The notes beneath the pieces were generated by a model. It made no database searches. It was not told the DNA's origin and worked only from the letters and a program-made list of their open reading frames with translations. Positions 48,245 through 59,165 of a DNA stretch of 64,000 nucleotides are shown piece by piece. The stretch spans positions 1,034,489 to 1,098,488 of the forward strand of contig NZ_LT615227.1 in assembly GCF_900096755.1 (NCBI RefSeq). The letters are read 5' to 3'. Position 1 is the first letter of the stretch. Every line of letters starts with the position of its first letter. The translations under genes were made by a program, and so were the position numbers. This DNA is from Polynucleobacter necessarius. GTDB lineage: Bacteria; Pseudomonadota; Gammaproteobacteria; Burkholderiales; Burkholderiaceae.

Positions 48245-50401
48245 ATGATAGCCGAGATGCCCCCTAAGTTACCCAAAATTGGATCAAAATCTGAAGCAAA
48301 AGAAGTCGGCAAAAGCCAGGCCGCCGATCCATTGGGTGAGGCTGGGCACGACCTTGATCCGGCTAAGTTTGTGACTTTCCCGGACTCCCCTTATCAGCTT
48401 TATCAGCCATTTCCCCCTGCGGGAGACCAGCCTCAGGCTATTGATGCCTTGGTGGAGGGTATTGAGGATGGATTGACCTTTCAGACCCTTTTGGGGGTAA
48501 CTGGGTCTGGAAAAACCTTCACAATGGCCAATGTGATCGCCAGAACGGGCCGTCCAGTCATCATTTTTGCCCCAAATAAGACTCTAGCTGCCCAGCTTTA
48601 TAGCGAATTTAGAGAGTTTTTTCCGAAAAACGCTGTTGAGTACTTTGTAAGTTACTACGACTATTACCAGCCAGAGGCCTATGTCCCTCAGCGCGATCTC
48701 TTTATTGAGAAAGATTCCTCGATTAATGAACACATCGAGCAGATGCGTTTATCGGCAACCAAGAGTCTTTTAGAGCGACGAGACGTCATCATCGTTGCCA
48801 CTGTTTCAGCAATTTATGGTATCGGCAATCCTGGCGACTATCACAGTATGGTGATGACATTGCGTCCTGGCGACAAGATGAGTCAGCGTGATATTTTGAT
48901 GCGCTTGATCGCTATGCAGTACGACCGCAATGAGACCGATTTCAAGCGTGGCGTATTTAGGGTGCGCGGCGACACCATTGATATTTTCCCTGCTGAGCAT
49001 AATGAGCTCGCAGTGCGTGTTGAGTTATTTGATGATGTGGTTGAGAGTTTGCAGTTCTTTGATCCGCTGACTGGAAAAATTCGCCAAAAGATTCCGCGCT
49101 TTACTGTTTACCCAAGTTCGCATTATGTGACACCACGGGATACTGTTTTAAAAGCGATTGAAACAATCAAAACAGAATTACGAACTCGCTTAGATGAGTT
49201 TGTTAAAGATGGAAAATTAGTTGAGGCACAACGCCTTGAACAGCGCACCCGTTTTGATTTAGAAATGCTCAATGAATTAGGTTTTTGCAAAGGGATTGAG
49301 AACTACTCCCGCCATCTCTCCGGGGCGGCCCCGGGTGAGGCTCCGCCTACACTGGTAGACTATCTACCCAATGATGCTTTGATGTTCTTGGATGAGAGCC
49401 ACGTTTTAATCGGCCAGCTCAATGCCATGTACAACGGAGATAAATCCCGCAAACATACTTTGGTGGAATTCGGCTTCCGTTTGCCATCTGCCATGGATAA
49501 CCGCCCGCTCAAATTTACTGAGTTTGAAACGAAGATGCGTCAAACTATTTTCGTTTCAGCAACGCCTGCTGATTATGAGATTGCACATCAAGGTCAAGTG
49601 GTTGAGCAAGTGGCTAGACCAACAGGATTAGTGGATCCGGAAATTGAAGTCTTGCCCGCAAGCACTCAGGTTGATGATTTGTTAGATCAAATTCATGCAC
49701 GTGTCAAAGTGGGTGAGCGTGTATTGGTGACCGTATTAACAAAACGTATGGCTGAGCAATTAACAGACTATCTTTCGGATAACGGCGTGAAGGTGCGATA
49801 TGTTCACTCGGATATCGATACGGTAGAGCGGGTAGAAATTTTGCGTGACTTACGTTTGGGCGTCTTCGATGTTCTCGTTGGTATTAACTTGCTACGCGAA
49901 GGTTTGGATATTCCCGAGGTTTCATTAGTGGCTATTCTGGATGCAGACAAAGAGGGCTTCTTACGCTCAGAGCGCAGCTTGATTCAGACGATTGGTAGAG
50001 CGGCTCGAAACGTGCGTGGCAAAGCCATTTTGTATGCTGACCGCATAACTGACTCCATGAAGCGCGCTATGGGGGAGACTGATAGACGTCGCACCAAGCA
50101 AATCGCCTTTAATAAGCTCCATGGCATTGAGCCTAAAGGGGTTCAAAAGCGCATTAAGGACATTATTGATGGCGTCTACGACGTCAAAGAGAAGCGTCAG
50201 GAGATGCAGGTCGAGCAGGAGCGGGCTCGCTATGAGGATACGGGCGAGAAGGACCTGGCGGCAGAAATCAAGCGTCTAGAGAAACAAATGAACGCTGAAG
50301 CCAAGAATTTGGAGTTTGAGAAGGCTGCCAGCACCCGAGACAGGCTTACCAAGGTCAAAGAAATGGCCTTCGGAGCCCGGTCTAGAGACTCCATCGGCTA
50401 G
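48245..50401 (+). CDS. uvrB: UvrABC excinuclease subunit B
   Basis: Damage-verification helicase-like protein of nucleotide excision repair. It has 718 residues: Walker [14 protein letters not shown], beta-hairpin region [15 protein letters not shown], helicase motifs ([14 protein letters not shown]) and a C-terminal UVR domain for UvrC (about 670-710). An N-terminal 45-residue extension precedes the conserved start; ATG at 48257 is an alternative. No SOS box is evident upstream. Confidence 0.97.
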   Translation: MIAEMPPKLPKIGSKSEAKEVGKSQAADPLGEAGHDLDPAKFVTFPDSPYQLYQPFPPAGDQPQAIDALVEGIEDGLTFQTLLGVTGSGKTFTMANVIARTGRPVIIFAPNKTLAAQLYSEFREFFPKNAVEYFVSYYDYYQPEAYVPQRDLFIEKDSSINEHIEQMRLSATKSLLERRDVIIVATVSAIYGIGNPGDYHSMVMTLRPGDKMSQRDILMRLIAMQYDRNETDFKRGVFRVRGDTIDIFPAEHNELAVRVELFDDVVESLQFFDPLTGKIRQKIPRFTVYPSSHYVTPRDTVLKAIETIKTELRTRLDEFVKDGKLVEAQRLEQRTRFDLEMLNELGFCKGIENYSRHLSGAAPGEAPPTLVDYLPNDALMFLDESHVLIGQLNAMYNGDKSRKHTLVEFGFRLPSAMDNRPLKFTEFETKMRQTIFVSATPADYEIAHQGQVVEQVARPTGLVDPEIEVLPASTQVDDLLDQIHARVKVGERVLVTVLTKRMAEQLTDYLSDNGVKVRYVHSDIDTVERVEILRDLRLGVFDVLVGINLLREGLDIPEVSLVAILDADKEGFLRSERSLIQTIGRAARNVRGKAILYADRITDSMKRAMGETDRRRTKQIAFNKLHGIEPKGVQKRIKDIIDGVYDVKEKRQEMQVEQERARYEDTGEKDLAAEIKRLEKQMNAEAKNLEFEKAASTRDRLTKVKEMAFGARSRDSIG

Positions 50402-50479
50402 ATTCCTCGCTTTCAATAGGGATTTTTAGGATAATTCCCGAGCAGTTTGCTGGGTCTTATGGTAAAGTTGAGTGGAATG

Positions 50480-50500
50480 GTCGGGTATTACCCGCCCGAC
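50480..50500 (+). promoter_or_regulatory. Nested palindromes in the iscR leader
   Basis: CGGGTATTACCCG (50482-50494) is a perfect dyad. It overlaps a second pair, GTCGGG and CCCGAC (50480-50485, 50495-50500). They are 38 nt before iscR. Mutually exclusive pairing or a protein site is possible; it does not match the IscR type 1 consensus that I know. Confidence 0.4.
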
Positions 50501-50538
50501 TGTTAGCTGTCCATAACAATCCATTACCAAGGTGACAT

Positions 50539-51114
50539 ATGAGACTTACAACCAAAGGTCGTTTTGCAGTAACCGCAATGATTGATTTAGCCCTGCGTGA
50601 AGCGCATGGCCCCGTAACCCTGGCCGGAATTAGCCAAAGACAAAAGATTTCCCTTTCTTATCTCGAGCAATTGTTCGGCAAATTACGTCGCTTCAATATT
50701 GTTGAAAGTACTCGTGGTCCAGGCGGTGGTTACACCTTGGCGCGACCTTCATCAGAAGTGAGCGTAGCCGACATTATTGTTGCTGTGGATGAGCCGCTTG
50801 ATGCAACCCAATGTGGTGGCAAGGGCAACTGTCATACCGATGAAGAAAATCACGGTCGCTGCATGACTCATGATCTCTGGAGCAATCTCAACTCCAAAAT
50901 GGTTGAGTACCTCAGTTCGGTGAGCTTAAAAGATTTGGTTCAGCAGCAAAAAAGGCGCGGCATTGCCATTCAAGATATGCGCCAGAAGAAAATTAAAGTT
51001 GAGAGTTCTAAGGCAGATAAACCTGCTCCTGCTCCTGCGCTTGCGGCTAAAAAAGAAGTAGCTCCTAAAGCGCCACTAGTGAATTCTGTATTCAATTTGG
51101 CGCGACAAAGTTAA
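50539..51114 (+). CDS. iscR: Fe-S cluster regulator IscR
   Basis: Rrf2-type repressor that senses cluster status through a [2Fe-2S] cluster and controls the isc operon. It has 191 residues: winged helix (MRLTTKGRFAVTAMIDLAL), and three Cys ligands in CGGKGNCHTDEENHGRC. The C-terminal tail is longer than in E. coli and rich in Ala/Pro/Lys. It heads the isc operon. Confidence 0.96.
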   Translation: MRLTTKGRFAVTAMIDLALREAHGPVTLAGISQRQKISLSYLEQLFGKLRRFNIVESTRGPGGGYTLARPSSEVSVADIIVAVDEPLDATQCGGKGNCHTDEENHGRCMTHDLWSNLNSKMVEYLSSVSLKDLVQQQKRRGIAIQDMRQKKIKVESSKADKPAPAPALAAKKEVAPKAPLVNSVFNLARQS

Positions 51115-51142
51115 TAACGCATTACCTACCGAAAGATAAACC

Positions 51143-52402
51143 ATGAACGCCCCAAAAGATCTGCCACAACAACCGGTCCCGATGTTTAGTCCTAAGCACT
51201 TTCCTGTGTATATGGACTACTCAGCTACAACGCCGATTGATCCTCGTGTGGTCGACAAGATGTTGCCTTACTTGCGCGAGCAATTTGGCAACGCCGCATC
51301 ACGTAGCCACGCTTATGGCTGGGCTGCTGAAGAGGCTGTAGAGTGGGCGCGTTCAGAGGTTGCTCAATTAGTGCATGCTGACCCAAGAGAAATTGTGTTC
51401 ACCAGCGGCGCTACTGAAAGTATTAACTTAGCGCTCAAAGGCGCAGCGCATTTTTATAAAGAGCGCGGCAATCACATCATTACTGTGAAGACTGAACACA
51501 AAGCAACTTTAGATACCTGCCGTGAATTAGAGCGTGAAGGTTTTGAAGTTACTTACTTAGATGTTTTGCCGAATGGTTTGATCGATTTTTCGCAGTTAGA
51601 GACTGCGATGAAGCCAGGAACCATTTTGGCTTCAGTGATGTATGTCAATAATGAGATCGGTGTAGTGCAAGACATTCCTGCGATTGGTGAGTTGTGTCGT
51701 TCACGTGGTGTGATTTTCCATGTGGATGCTGCGCAAGCAACTGGCAAAGTAGAAATTGATCTCGAAAAGACTAAAGTCGATTTGATGAGTTTTTCTGCTC
51801 ATAAGACTTATGGTCCAAAAGGTATCGGTGCTTTGTTTGTCCGTCGTAAGCCACGTATTCGTATTGAGGCTCAGATTCATGGCGGTGGTCATGAGCGTGG
51901 CATGCGTTCTGGTACCTTGGCGGTTCACCAAATCGTAGGCATGGGCGAGGCTTTCCGTATCGCCCGTGTTGAGATGGCTGAAGAAAACAAGCGTATCCGT
52001 GCATTACGTGATCGTTTGTTAAATGGCCTCAAAGATATTGAAGAGGTTTATGTCAATGGCGACATGGATGATCGTGTTCCGCACAACCTGAACATTAGCT
52101 TTAACTATGTTGAAGGCGAATCTATGTTGATGGCCTTGAAGGATCTCGCGATCTCTTCTGGTTCAGCATGCACCTCTGCCTCTTTAGAGCCTTCATACGT
52201 TTTGCGCGCATTAGGCCGTAATGACGAGTTAGCACATAGCTCAATTCGTTTCACTTTGGGTCGCTTTACTACCGAAGAGGAAGTGGATTTCACTATCAAG
52301 TTGGTGAAAGAAAAGATTGCCAAGTTGCGTGAGTTATCGCCACTGTGGGAAATGTACAAAGACGGAATCGATATCAGCACGATTCAATGGGCAGCACACT
52401 AA
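51143..52402 (+). CDS. iscS: Cysteine desulfurase IscS
   Basis: PLP enzyme that takes sulfur from cysteine for clusters and thio-modified RNAs. It has 419 residues; the PLP Lys is in [12 protein letters not shown] and the active Cys in [14 protein letters not shown]. The N terminus has an extension of about 12 residues before [16 protein letters not shown]. It lies 28 nt after iscR. Confidence 0.98.
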   Translation: MNAPKDLPQQPVPMFSPKHFPVYMDYSATTPIDPRVVDKMLPYLREQFGNAASRSHAYGWAAEEAVEWARSEVAQLVHADPREIVFTSGATESINLALKGAAHFYKERGNHIITVKTEHKATLDTCRELEREGFEVTYLDVLPNGLIDFSQLETAMKPGTILASVMYVNNEIGVVQDIPAIGELCRSRGVIFHVDAAQATGKVEIDLEKTKVDLMSFSAHKTYGPKGIGALFVRRKPRIRIEAQIHGGGHERGMRSGTLAVHQIVGMGEAFRIARVEMAEENKRIRALRDRLLNGLKDIEEVYVNGDMDDRVPHNLNISFNYVEGESMLMALKDLAISSGSACTSASLEPSYVLRALGRNDELAHSSIRFTLGRFTTEEEVDFTIKLVKEKIAKLRELSPLWEMYKDGIDISTIQWAAH

Positions 52403-52434
52403 AAAGAATATAGCGAGATAAAAGAGGAAATACC

Positions 52435-52821
52435 ATGGCATATAGCGAAAAGGTCATCGACCATTATGAAAATCCCCGTAACGTTGGCTCCTTTGAAAAA
52501 AGTGATGACAGCGTAGGTACTGGCATGGTTGGCGCACCTGCATGTGGTGACGTAATGAAGTTACAGATTCGCGTGAATGATCAAGGCGTAATCAAAGATG
52601 CTAAGTTCAAGACTTATGGCTGCGGCTCTGCGATTGCCTCATCTTCACTGGTAACTGAGTGGGTAAAGGGCAAGACCTTAGATCAAGCGCTTGAGATTAA
52701 GAACCCATTGATCGCTGAAGAATTGGCTTTGCCACCAGTAAAAATTCACTGCTCTATTTTGGCAGAAGATGCTATTAAGGCAGCTGTTGCCGACTACAAA
52801 GAGAAGCACCCAGCTAAATAA
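52435..52821 (+). CDS. iscU: Fe-S cluster scaffold IscU
   Basis: Scaffold on which [2Fe-2S] clusters are built. It has 128 residues; the three Cys are in GAPACGDVMKL, KTYGCGSAIASSS and KIHCSILAEDAI, with the LPPVK recognition motif for HscA just before the last. It lies between iscS and iscA with an AGAGGAAA ribosome site. Confidence 0.98.
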   Translation: MAYSEKVIDHYENPRNVGSFEKSDDSVGTGMVGAPACGDVMKLQIRVNDQGVIKDAKFKTYGCGSAIASSSLVTEWVKGKTLDQALEIKNPLIAEELALPPVKIHCSILAEDAIKAAVADYKEKHPAK

Positions 52822-52853
52822 AGCAAACGAAGTAAACAAGAAGAATCAAAACT

Positions 52854-53177
52854 ATGGCAATTGCTTTAACTGACAAAGCAGCCGCACACGTCAACCGCAA
52901 TCTAGAAATGCGCGGTAAAGGATGTGGTCTTCGCTTGGGTGTTCGCACAACTGGTTGCTCTGGCTTGGCATATCAACTTGAGTACGTGGATGAGCCGGCA
53001 GCTGAAGATCAGGTATTTGAGTCAAATGGCGTTAAGGTATTTGTTGATCCAAAGAGCTTGGCTTACTTGGATGGTACTGAGCTAGACTTTGTGCGTGAGG
53101 GTTTGAACGAGGGATTTAAGTTTCAAAATCCAAACGTAAAAGATGAGTGTGGTTGTGGCGAATCCTTCCGCGTCTGA
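52854..53177 (+). CDS. iscA: A-type Fe-S carrier IscA
   Basis: Carrier for iron or clusters. It has 107 residues with the three conserved Cys in [13 protein letters not shown] and ECGCGESF. It overlaps hscB by 35 nt (or 23 if hscB starts at the GTG at 53155). Confidence 0.97.
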   Translation: MAIALTDKAAAHVNRNLEMRGKGCGLRLGVRTTGCSGLAYQLEYVDEPAAEDQVFESNGVKVFVDPKSLAYLDGTELDFVREGLNEGFKFQNPNVKDECGCGESFRV

Positions 53178-53682
53178 CGATTACTTTCGCTTCTTTGGTT
53201 TAAATCAGCAATTCAAAATCGATTTGCCTGCGCTAGATCAGGCGTACCTAGCGATTCAGAAGGAAGTGCATCCTGATCGCCATGCTCGCGGTAGTGACGC
53301 AGAGCAGCGTCTTGCAATGCAAATGGCTACCTTAGCCAATACCGCACTTCAAACTCTTAAGAATCCTATCCAACGCGGTCTTTATATATGCCAACTCCAT
53401 GGCGTAGATGCGAAGTTGGAGACCAATACTGCTATGCCTGCTGCATTTTTGATGAAGCAGATGGAGTGGCGCGAGAATCTAGGTGAGCAAGCAGAAGATC
53501 TACCAGCTTTAGAAGCTTTGATGACTGAGGTGGAGAAGTCAAAGGCAGATACTCTAGCTGAAATAGCCCAAGCCATTGATGGAGCTAAAAATTATCAGCG
53601 TGCAGCAGAATTGCTTCGCGGTTTACTTTTCATTGATAAGTTCGCCGCAGAGCTTGATGATGCTATTTCTGCATTGGTATAG
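53143..53682 (+). CDS. hscB: J-domain co-chaperone HscB
   Basis: Stimulates HscA and presents IscU to it. It has 179 residues: N-terminal J domain with the HPD motif (KEVHPDRHA) and a C-terminal helical IscU-binding domain. I took ATG 53143, inside iscA; GTG 53155 is an equally reasonable start because conservation begins at about DDYFRFFGL. Confidence 0.92.
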   Translation: MSVVVANPSASDDYFRFFGLNQQFKIDLPALDQAYLAIQKEVHPDRHARGSDAEQRLAMQMATLANTALQTLKNPIQRGLYICQLHGVDAKLETNTAMPAAFLMKQMEWRENLGEQAEDLPALEALMTEVEKSKADTLAEIAQAIDGAKNYQRAAELLRGLLFIDKFAAELDDAISALV

Positions 53683-53709
53683 CCCCACCTAAATTAAACT
53701 CAATCATCT

Positions 53710-55575
53710 ATGGCCTTATTACAAATCTCTGAACCCGGTAAATCGCTAGCGCCTCATCAGCGCCGCATTGCTGTGGGCATTGATTTGGGAACTACCAATT
53801 CTTTGGTGGCTATTGTTCGTGATGCATTGCCTAAAGTGTTAGCTGATGCACAAGGGCGAGAGTTATTACCGTCCGTAATACGTTATTTGCCTAACGGCAG
53901 AACTCAAGCTGGCTTTGAAGCCCTTGAGAGTGTGGTGATTGACCCGAAGAACACGATTGTTTCGGTGAAGCGCTTCATGGGACGTGGCTTGCTGGATGTA
54001 GAGCATATTGAAAGTGCTCCGTATGATTTTGTTGATCAGCCTGGCATGCTTAAGCTGCGAACGGTTGCTGGTGATAAAAGTCCAATTGAGGTCTCTGCAG
54101 AAATATTGGCACGTTTGCGTCAACTAGCAGAAGATTCTGTCTCCGATGAAATCGTTGGCGCAGTGATTACTGTTCCAGCTTACTTTGATGATGCGCAACG
54201 TCAAGCAACAAAAGATGCTGCTAAGTTAGCGGGTGTTGAAGTGCTTCGTTTATTAAATGAGCCTACTGCTGCTGCGATTGCTTATGATTTGGATAATGCC
54301 TCGGAAGGTGTCTACGCTGTATATGACTTGGGTGGTGGTACCTTTGATATCTCCATACTGCGTATGAGTAGGGGCGTATTTGAAGTTCTTTCTACTGGCG
54401 GTGACTCTGCTCTTGGCGGCGATGACTTCGATCACCGCTTGTACTGCTGGGTGATTGAGCAAGCTAAGCTGCCACCACTGTCTATTCATGACCACAGAAC
54501 ACTCTTGCAGGCTTGTAAGCATGCCAAAGAGCAGTTGAGCCACAATCCGCTAGCGCGTGTTCACGAGACGCTTGCCGATGGCACGGTAGTTAATGTTGGT
54601 ATTAGTCAGGCGCAATTCTTTGATATTACCCAGAACTTAGTTGCTAAAACATTAATGGCCTGTAAAAAAGCGTTGCGTGATGCAGGCTTAAAAGCAGAAG
54701 ACGTTAAAGGCGTTGTCATGGTGGGTGGCTCCACTCGTATGCCTAATGTGCAGCGAGCTGTTGGTGAGCTTTTCGGCACTCAGCCTCTAAATAACCTCAA
54801 CCCTGATCAAGTGGTTGCCTTGGGCGCTGCGATGCAGGCTGACTTATTGGCGGGCAATCAAAGCAAAGATGATGAGTGGCTCTTATTGGATGTTATTCCA
54901 CTCTCTCTTGGTATTGAAACCATGGGCGGCTTGGTAGAAAAAATTATTCCTCGTAACACGCCAATCCCAGTTGCAAGAGCGCAGGATTTCACAACCTTTA
55001 AAGATGGTCAAACTGCTTTAGCTATTCAGGTGGTGCAGGGCGAGCGTGAGTTGGCGCAAGATTGCCGCTCTTTAGGTAAGTTTGAGTTGCGTGGCATTCC
55101 AGCCATGGCTGCGGGAGCTGCGCGTATTCGGGTGACCTTCCAGGTGGATGCGGATGGCCTGTTGTCTGTAAGCGCCACCGAGCAAGGCTCTGGCGTTCAA
55201 GCCTCCATTGATATCAAGCCTTCATATGGCTTAACAGACGCTGAAATTACCCGCATGCTGCAAGATGGTTTTGCATCAGCCAAAGAAGATTTACTTTCTA
55301 GATCTTTACGTAAAGAACAAGTAAACGCACAGCGCTTGCTCGATGCCGTGCAAACTTCTCTAGATAGCGATCGCAGTCTTCTAAATGCAGATGAGCAAAT
55401 TGTTATCGATCGCGAGATGGCTGCCCTACAAAAGATTTTGAATGAAGAGACTGATAGCGCTGTTGTACGTAAAGCAGTCGATCATGCCGCAAAAGCAACC
55501 GATGAATTTGCGCAAAAGCGAATGAACGCAAGCATTCAGAAGGCTCTATCCGGCAAGAATGTTGCCGAGATATAA
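53710..55575 (+). CDS. hscA: Hsp70-type chaperone HscA
   Basis: Specialised DnaK homologue that drives cluster transfer from IscU. It has 621 residues: ATPase domain ([39 protein letters not shown]) and substrate-binding domain, without the acidic EEVD-like tail of DnaK. It is downstream of hscB by 27 nt. Confidence 0.97.
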   Translation: MALLQISEPGKSLAPHQRRIAVGIDLGTTNSLVAIVRDALPKVLADAQGRELLPSVIRYLPNGRTQAGFEALESVVIDPKNTIVSVKRFMGRGLLDVEHIESAPYDFVDQPGMLKLRTVAGDKSPIEVSAEILARLRQLAEDSVSDEIVGAVITVPAYFDDAQRQATKDAAKLAGVEVLRLLNEPTAAAIAYDLDNASEGVYAVYDLGGGTFDISILRMSRGVFEVLSTGGDSALGGDDFDHRLYCWVIEQAKLPPLSIHDHRTLLQACKHAKEQLSHNPLARVHETLADGTVVNVGISQAQFFDITQNLVAKTLMACKKALRDAGLKAEDVKGVVMVGGSTRMPNVQRAVGELFGTQPLNNLNPDQVVALGAAMQADLLAGNQSKDDEWLLLDVIPLSLGIETMGGLVEKIIPRNTPIPVARAQDFTTFKDGQTALAIQVVQGERELAQDCRSLGKFELRGIPAMAAGAARIRVTFQVDADGLLSVSATEQGSGVQASIDIKPSYGLTDAEITRMLQDGFASAKEDLLSRSLRKEQVNAQRLLDAVQTSLDSDRSLLNADEQIVIDREMAALQKILNEETDSAVVRKAVDHAAKATDEFAQKRMNASIQKALSGKNVAEI

Positions 55576-55611
55576 ACAAGAAATATTTACAGAGAATAAG
55601 TAGAAATCATC

Positions 55612-55950
55612 ATGACTCAAATCGTTGTACTACCGCATAGTGAATATTGCCCTGAAGGTGCAGTTGTAGAGGTTGCGCTAGGCACTTCGATTTGCGAGGC
55701 TTTGCTAGAGAATGACATTCCTATTGAACATGCCTGCGATATGGTCTGCGCATGTACCACCTGTCACGTAGTCGTAAAGGAGGGGTTTCAAAGCCTTAAC
55801 CCGCCTGATGAAAGCGAAGAAGATATGCTCGATCGCGCTTGGGGCTTAAATCCTCAGTCACGCTTATCCTGCCAAGCCATTGTGGCCAAACAGGATTTGG
55901 TGATTGAAATCCCTAAATATTCAATCAATCACGCCAAAGAAAACCATTAA
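55612..55950 (+). CDS. fdx: [2Fe-2S] ferredoxin of the isc system
   Basis: Adrenodoxin-type ferredoxin giving electrons for cluster assembly. It has 112 residues; the ligands follow C-x5-C-x2-C in HACDMVCACTTCHVVV and the fourth Cys in SRLSCQAI. It is the last isc gene; no iscX frame follows. Confidence 0.96.
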   Translation: MTQIVVLPHSEYCPEGAVVEVALGTSICEALLENDIPIEHACDMVCACTTCHVVVKEGFQSLNPPDESEEDMLDRAWGLNPQSRLSCQAIVAKQDLVIEIPKYSINHAKENH

Positions 55951-56068
55951 TGCACTAAAACAGGGCATTTGGCTCTGAAATCATGCAATTGCCTAAGAGG
56001 GCAATCTACACGGTCATTAATATGAAGTTGTAGTTCATTCTTTAGGCAGTACCTCCAAAAAATCTTTT

Positions 56069-56098
56069 AAGCCATCCCTCGGGATGGCTTTTTCTTTT
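56069..56098. terminator. Bidirectional terminator between fdx and cysN
   Basis: AAGCCATCCC pairs with GGGATGGCTT around TC and is followed by a T-rich run. The A-rich 5' side lets it serve cysN on the other strand. Confidence 0.85.
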
Positions 56099-56117
56099 GT
56101 GGATTTTTGCCGAATGG

Positions 56118-57467
56118 TTACTGCGCTACCGCCGCACGAATCATGCCTGCAGCAACTGTATGGTTTGTAGCTTCATCAATCAAGATAAAAGCACCAGTAC
56201 GCTGGGACTGATCAAACAAGTCCACAACAATCGGTTTTTGCAAAATGAAATCAACGCGCCCAATTTCGTTGGTGGAGAGTGCATGTACATCGCTTGCTTG
56301 AGAGAGTGTCTGCACATCCAATACTTGTTGAATGTTCTTCACTTTTGCGCCAACGGTATTGGTGGTATGTCGCAAAGCATATTTACGACTCAAGGAGAGT
56401 GGTTCACTATCTAACCAGCATAAATCAGCAGAAAGTTGTTTGCTCAGTACCGGCGGATGACTATCTTCAGCGCTAATAAATAAAGAGCCGCGTGAGACGT
56501 CAATATCTTCAGATAATTGAATAGCGACTGCCTGACCAGTTTGCGCGGAATCCACCGCATTATTACCATTGGTTTGCTTGCTGCTAGAGCGATTGCCCAA
56601 GTAGATTTCTGCAACAGTTGCTTCAGAGCCACCTGGCAGAACCTTAATTTTCTGACCTTTACGGATACTGCCAGACTCAATTTCACCAAGGTACCCGCGG
56701 AAGTCATCGGAAGCGCTGCCATCTTGACGGGCTACGTATTGCACTGGGAAGCGAAGCGATAGTTTTTCAGACTCAGGGCTGGTATCCAGGCCCTCTAGCC
56801 ACTCTAAGAGTGTGGGGCCTTTGTACCAAGATGTGTTTTTGCTAGCGGTAACTACGTTCGCGCCAAGCAATGCAGAGATCGGAATTAAGGTTGGTTTTGG
56901 TAGGCCAATCTTTTGAGTCAGGTCTTCAATGGAGGCTTTAATAGTATTGAAGACTTTTTCATCAAACTCGTACAAGTCCATCTTGTTGATGGCAAACACG
57001 ACGTGGCGTGATCCTAGTAAATGAACAATGGCTGCATGGCGTTTAGTTTGGGCCAGCAAAGTTGCAGGGCTTGTATTCAGATCAACGCGAGTAGCATCCA
57101 CTAGGATCACGGCCACATCTGACTGTGATGCGCCAGTAACAAGGTTGCGGGTATATTGCTCATGACCCGGTGCATCAGCAACAATAAATTTGCGTTTTGG
57201 GGTGGAGAAGTAGCGATAGGCCACATCAATGGTGATGCCTTGCTCACGCTCTGCTTCAAGGCCGTCGGTTAGAAGGGCTAAGTCAACGCCTGCATCGGAG
57301 GAGGTGACACGAGCATGCTTGGTTTTAGAGAGAGACTCTAATTGGTCCACCAGAATGGATTTGGTGTCATAGAGCAAACGTCCGATTAACGTGCTTTTTC
57401 CGTCATCTACGCTACCAGCGGTAATAAGGCGCACGACATTTTGCTGCTGAGATTGATTGGTAGTCAT
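56118..57467 (-). CDS. cysN: Sulfate adenylyltransferase subunit 1 (GTPase)
   Basis: GTP-hydrolysing subunit of ATP sulfurylase. It has 449 residues: P-loop GSVDDGKSTLIGR, DAPGHEQYTRN, NKMDLYEF, then beta-barrel domains. It lacks a fused CysC kinase domain, consistent with an APS-using reductase next door. It is coupled to cysD by TGATG. Confidence 0.96.
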   Translation of the reverse strand: MTTNQSQQQNVVRLITAGSVDDGKSTLIGRLLYDTKSILVDQLESLSKTKHARVTSSDAGVDLALLTDGLEAEREQGITIDVAYRYFSTPKRKFIVADAPGHEQYTRNLVTGASQSDVAVILVDATRVDLNTSPATLLAQTKRHAAIVHLLGSRHVVFAINKMDLYEFDEKVFNTIKASIEDLTQKIGLPKPTLIPISALLGANVVTASKNTSWYKGPTLLEWLEGLDTSPESEKLSLRFPVQYVARQDGSASDDFRGYLGEIESGSIRKGQKIKVLPGGSEATVAEIYLGNRSSSKQTNGNNAVDSAQTGQAVAIQLSEDIDVSRGSLFISAEDSHPPVLSKQLSADLCWLDSEPLSLSRKYALRHTTNTVGAKVKNIQQVLDVQTLSQASDVHALSTNEIGRVDFILQKPIVVDLFDQSQRTGAFILIDEATNHTVAAGMIRAAVAQ

Positions 57468-58390
57468 CAGAAGTAACCTTCTTTCTTGCGGCGCTCCATG
57501 GAGGCCTCATTGGTTTGATCGTCCATGCGAGTTGCGCCACGTTCGGTGATTTCGGTAATTGCAGTCTCGGCAATAATCTCTAGTGGATTAGCCGCAGTAC
57601 TTAGTACTGGGCATGTGCAGCTGATATCGCCAACAGTACGAAAACGTACGCTTAATGTTTCGCTAACATCACCAGCTGCTTTAGGGGTTACATCAGTTAC
57701 CGGAACTAATAAATTATTTTTCTTCACTACTTCACGTTGGTGTGTGTAGTAAATGCTTGGCAGCTCTAATTTTTCGCGGGAAATGTATTGCCAGATATCG
57801 AGTTCTGTCCAATTAGAAATTGGAAACACGCGCATATTTTCACCCTTGGAGATGCGGGCGTTATAGAGATTCCATAGCTCTGGGCGTTGTGCCTTAGGAT
57901 CCCATTGGCCGAATTCATCGCGGAAAGAGAAGATGCGCTCTTTAGCGCGAGCCTTTTCTTCGTCACGACGGGCGCCACCCATCAGAGCATCAAATTCATA
58001 TTCAGCAATGGCCTCTAAGAGAGTGACTGCCTGTGCAGCATTGCGGGAATCAGTTTCTTTGCGTAAACGAACGGTACCTTTTTTGATGGAGTCTTCAACA
58101 TGACCCACAATCAGTTTTACACCAGTCTTTTCAACCACAGCATCGCGATATGCAATTACTTCTGGATAGTTATGGCCAGTATCAATATGCAAAATTGGGA
58201 AAGGCAATTTCACAGGGCGATCACCAAATTGGAATGCTTTACGTGCTAAGTGGAACATCACGATGGAATCTTTGCCCCCAGAAAACAGCATGACTGGATT
58301 CGAGCATTGCGCTACCACTTCGCGGATGATGTAGATCGATTCGGCTTCAAGCCAATCTAAGTGATCATCTAGTAATTTTTGTTCTGACAT
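57467..58390 (-). CDS. cysD: Sulfate adenylyltransferase subunit 2
   Basis: Catalytic subunit that makes adenosine 5'-phosphosulfate from ATP and sulfate. It has 307 residues and the PP-loop motif MLFSGGKDSIVM. It is followed at once by cysN and preceded by cysH (46-nt gap). Confidence 0.97.
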   Translation of the reverse strand: MSEQKLLDDHLDWLEAESIYIIREVVAQCSNPVMLFSGGKDSIVMFHLARKAFQFGDRPVKLPFPILHIDTGHNYPEVIAYRDAVVEKTGVKLIVGHVEDSIKKGTVRLRKETDSRNAAQAVTLLEAIAEYEFDALMGGARRDEEKARAKERIFSFRDEFGQWDPKAQRPELWNLYNARISKGENMRVFPISNWTELDIWQYISREKLELPSIYYTHQREVVKKNNLLVPVTDVTPKAAGDVSETLSVRFRTVGDISCTCPVLSTAANPLEIIAETAITEITERGATRMDDQTNEASMERRKKEGYF

Positions 58391-58436
58391 TCTGTAAGTT
58401 GTTTCTACTAAGTATTGATATTGAGTTTGTTATTGA

Positions 58437-59165
58437 TTATTTGTTTACGTGCAAACCACATTCTTTGCTATCGCTTTGTAACCACCACCAGCGGCCAGCG
58501 CGAATATCTTCATCCTTCTTAACCTGACGGGTGCAGGGCTCGCAGCCAATGCTGGGGTAGCCCTTGAGGTGTAGTGGATGAATAGGAACGTTTTCTTGTT
58601 TGATGTAAGCCCAGATAGCTGCTTCACTCCAATCAAATAAAGGATTGAACTTTGCGATGCCTCGCGCATCATCAAGCTCTTCTAGATTGAGTTCGGTACG
58701 TGTAGTAGATTGTTCGCGACGCTGGCCGGTGATCCAGGCACCTGCTCCAAGTAATGCGGCATTCAGGGGTTTAATCTTACGTGCGCCACAGCATGCTTTT
58801 TTAGGTTCTTCGCCATCATAAAAACCATTCATGCCGTATTGATCAATAAAGGCTTGAACATCGCTTTCTTGTGGATAGACTTTTTCAATGTCTATGCCAT
58901 AGTGATCCTCAGTGGTTTTAACCATATCTACAGTCTCTTGATGAAGACGACCGGTCGCTAAGGTTAATAACTTAATCTTCGCATCGGCCTTGGAGATGGC
59001 ATCGGTAATCACCATGTCTTCAGCAGCGAGACTGGTTGCAAAGCGAACATCAGGGAAGCGCGAGGAAATGTCAGCTAAACGCTGCTTTAAGGCGGCAGAC
59101 TTTTGGGCAAGCTCTTGTGGTGTTAGAGGGTTTGTCGGAATCGACCAAAAATCGGGTGCAATCAT
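58437..59165 (-). CDS. cysH: Phosphoadenylyl/adenylyl-sulfate reductase (4Fe-4S type)
   Basis: Reduces activated sulfate to sulfite. It has 242 residues; the cluster motifs KACCGARKIKPL and CEPCTRQV supply the four Cys of a [4Fe-4S] APS reductase, so APS, not PAPS, is the probable substrate. A separate APS kinase is then unnecessary. Its ATG overlaps the permease stop by 4 nt. Confidence 0.94.
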   Translation of the reverse strand: MIAPDFWSIPTNPLTPQELAQKSAALKQRLADISSRFPDVRFATSLAAEDMVITDAISKADAKIKLLTLATGRLHQETVDMVKTTEDHYGIDIEKVYPQESDVQAFIDQYGMNGFYDGEEPKKACCGARKIKPLNAALLGAGAWITGQRREQSTTRTELNLEELDDARGIAKFNPLFDWSEAAIWAYIKQENVPIHPLHLKGYPSIGCEPCTRQVKKDEDIRAGRWWWLQSDSKECGLHVNK

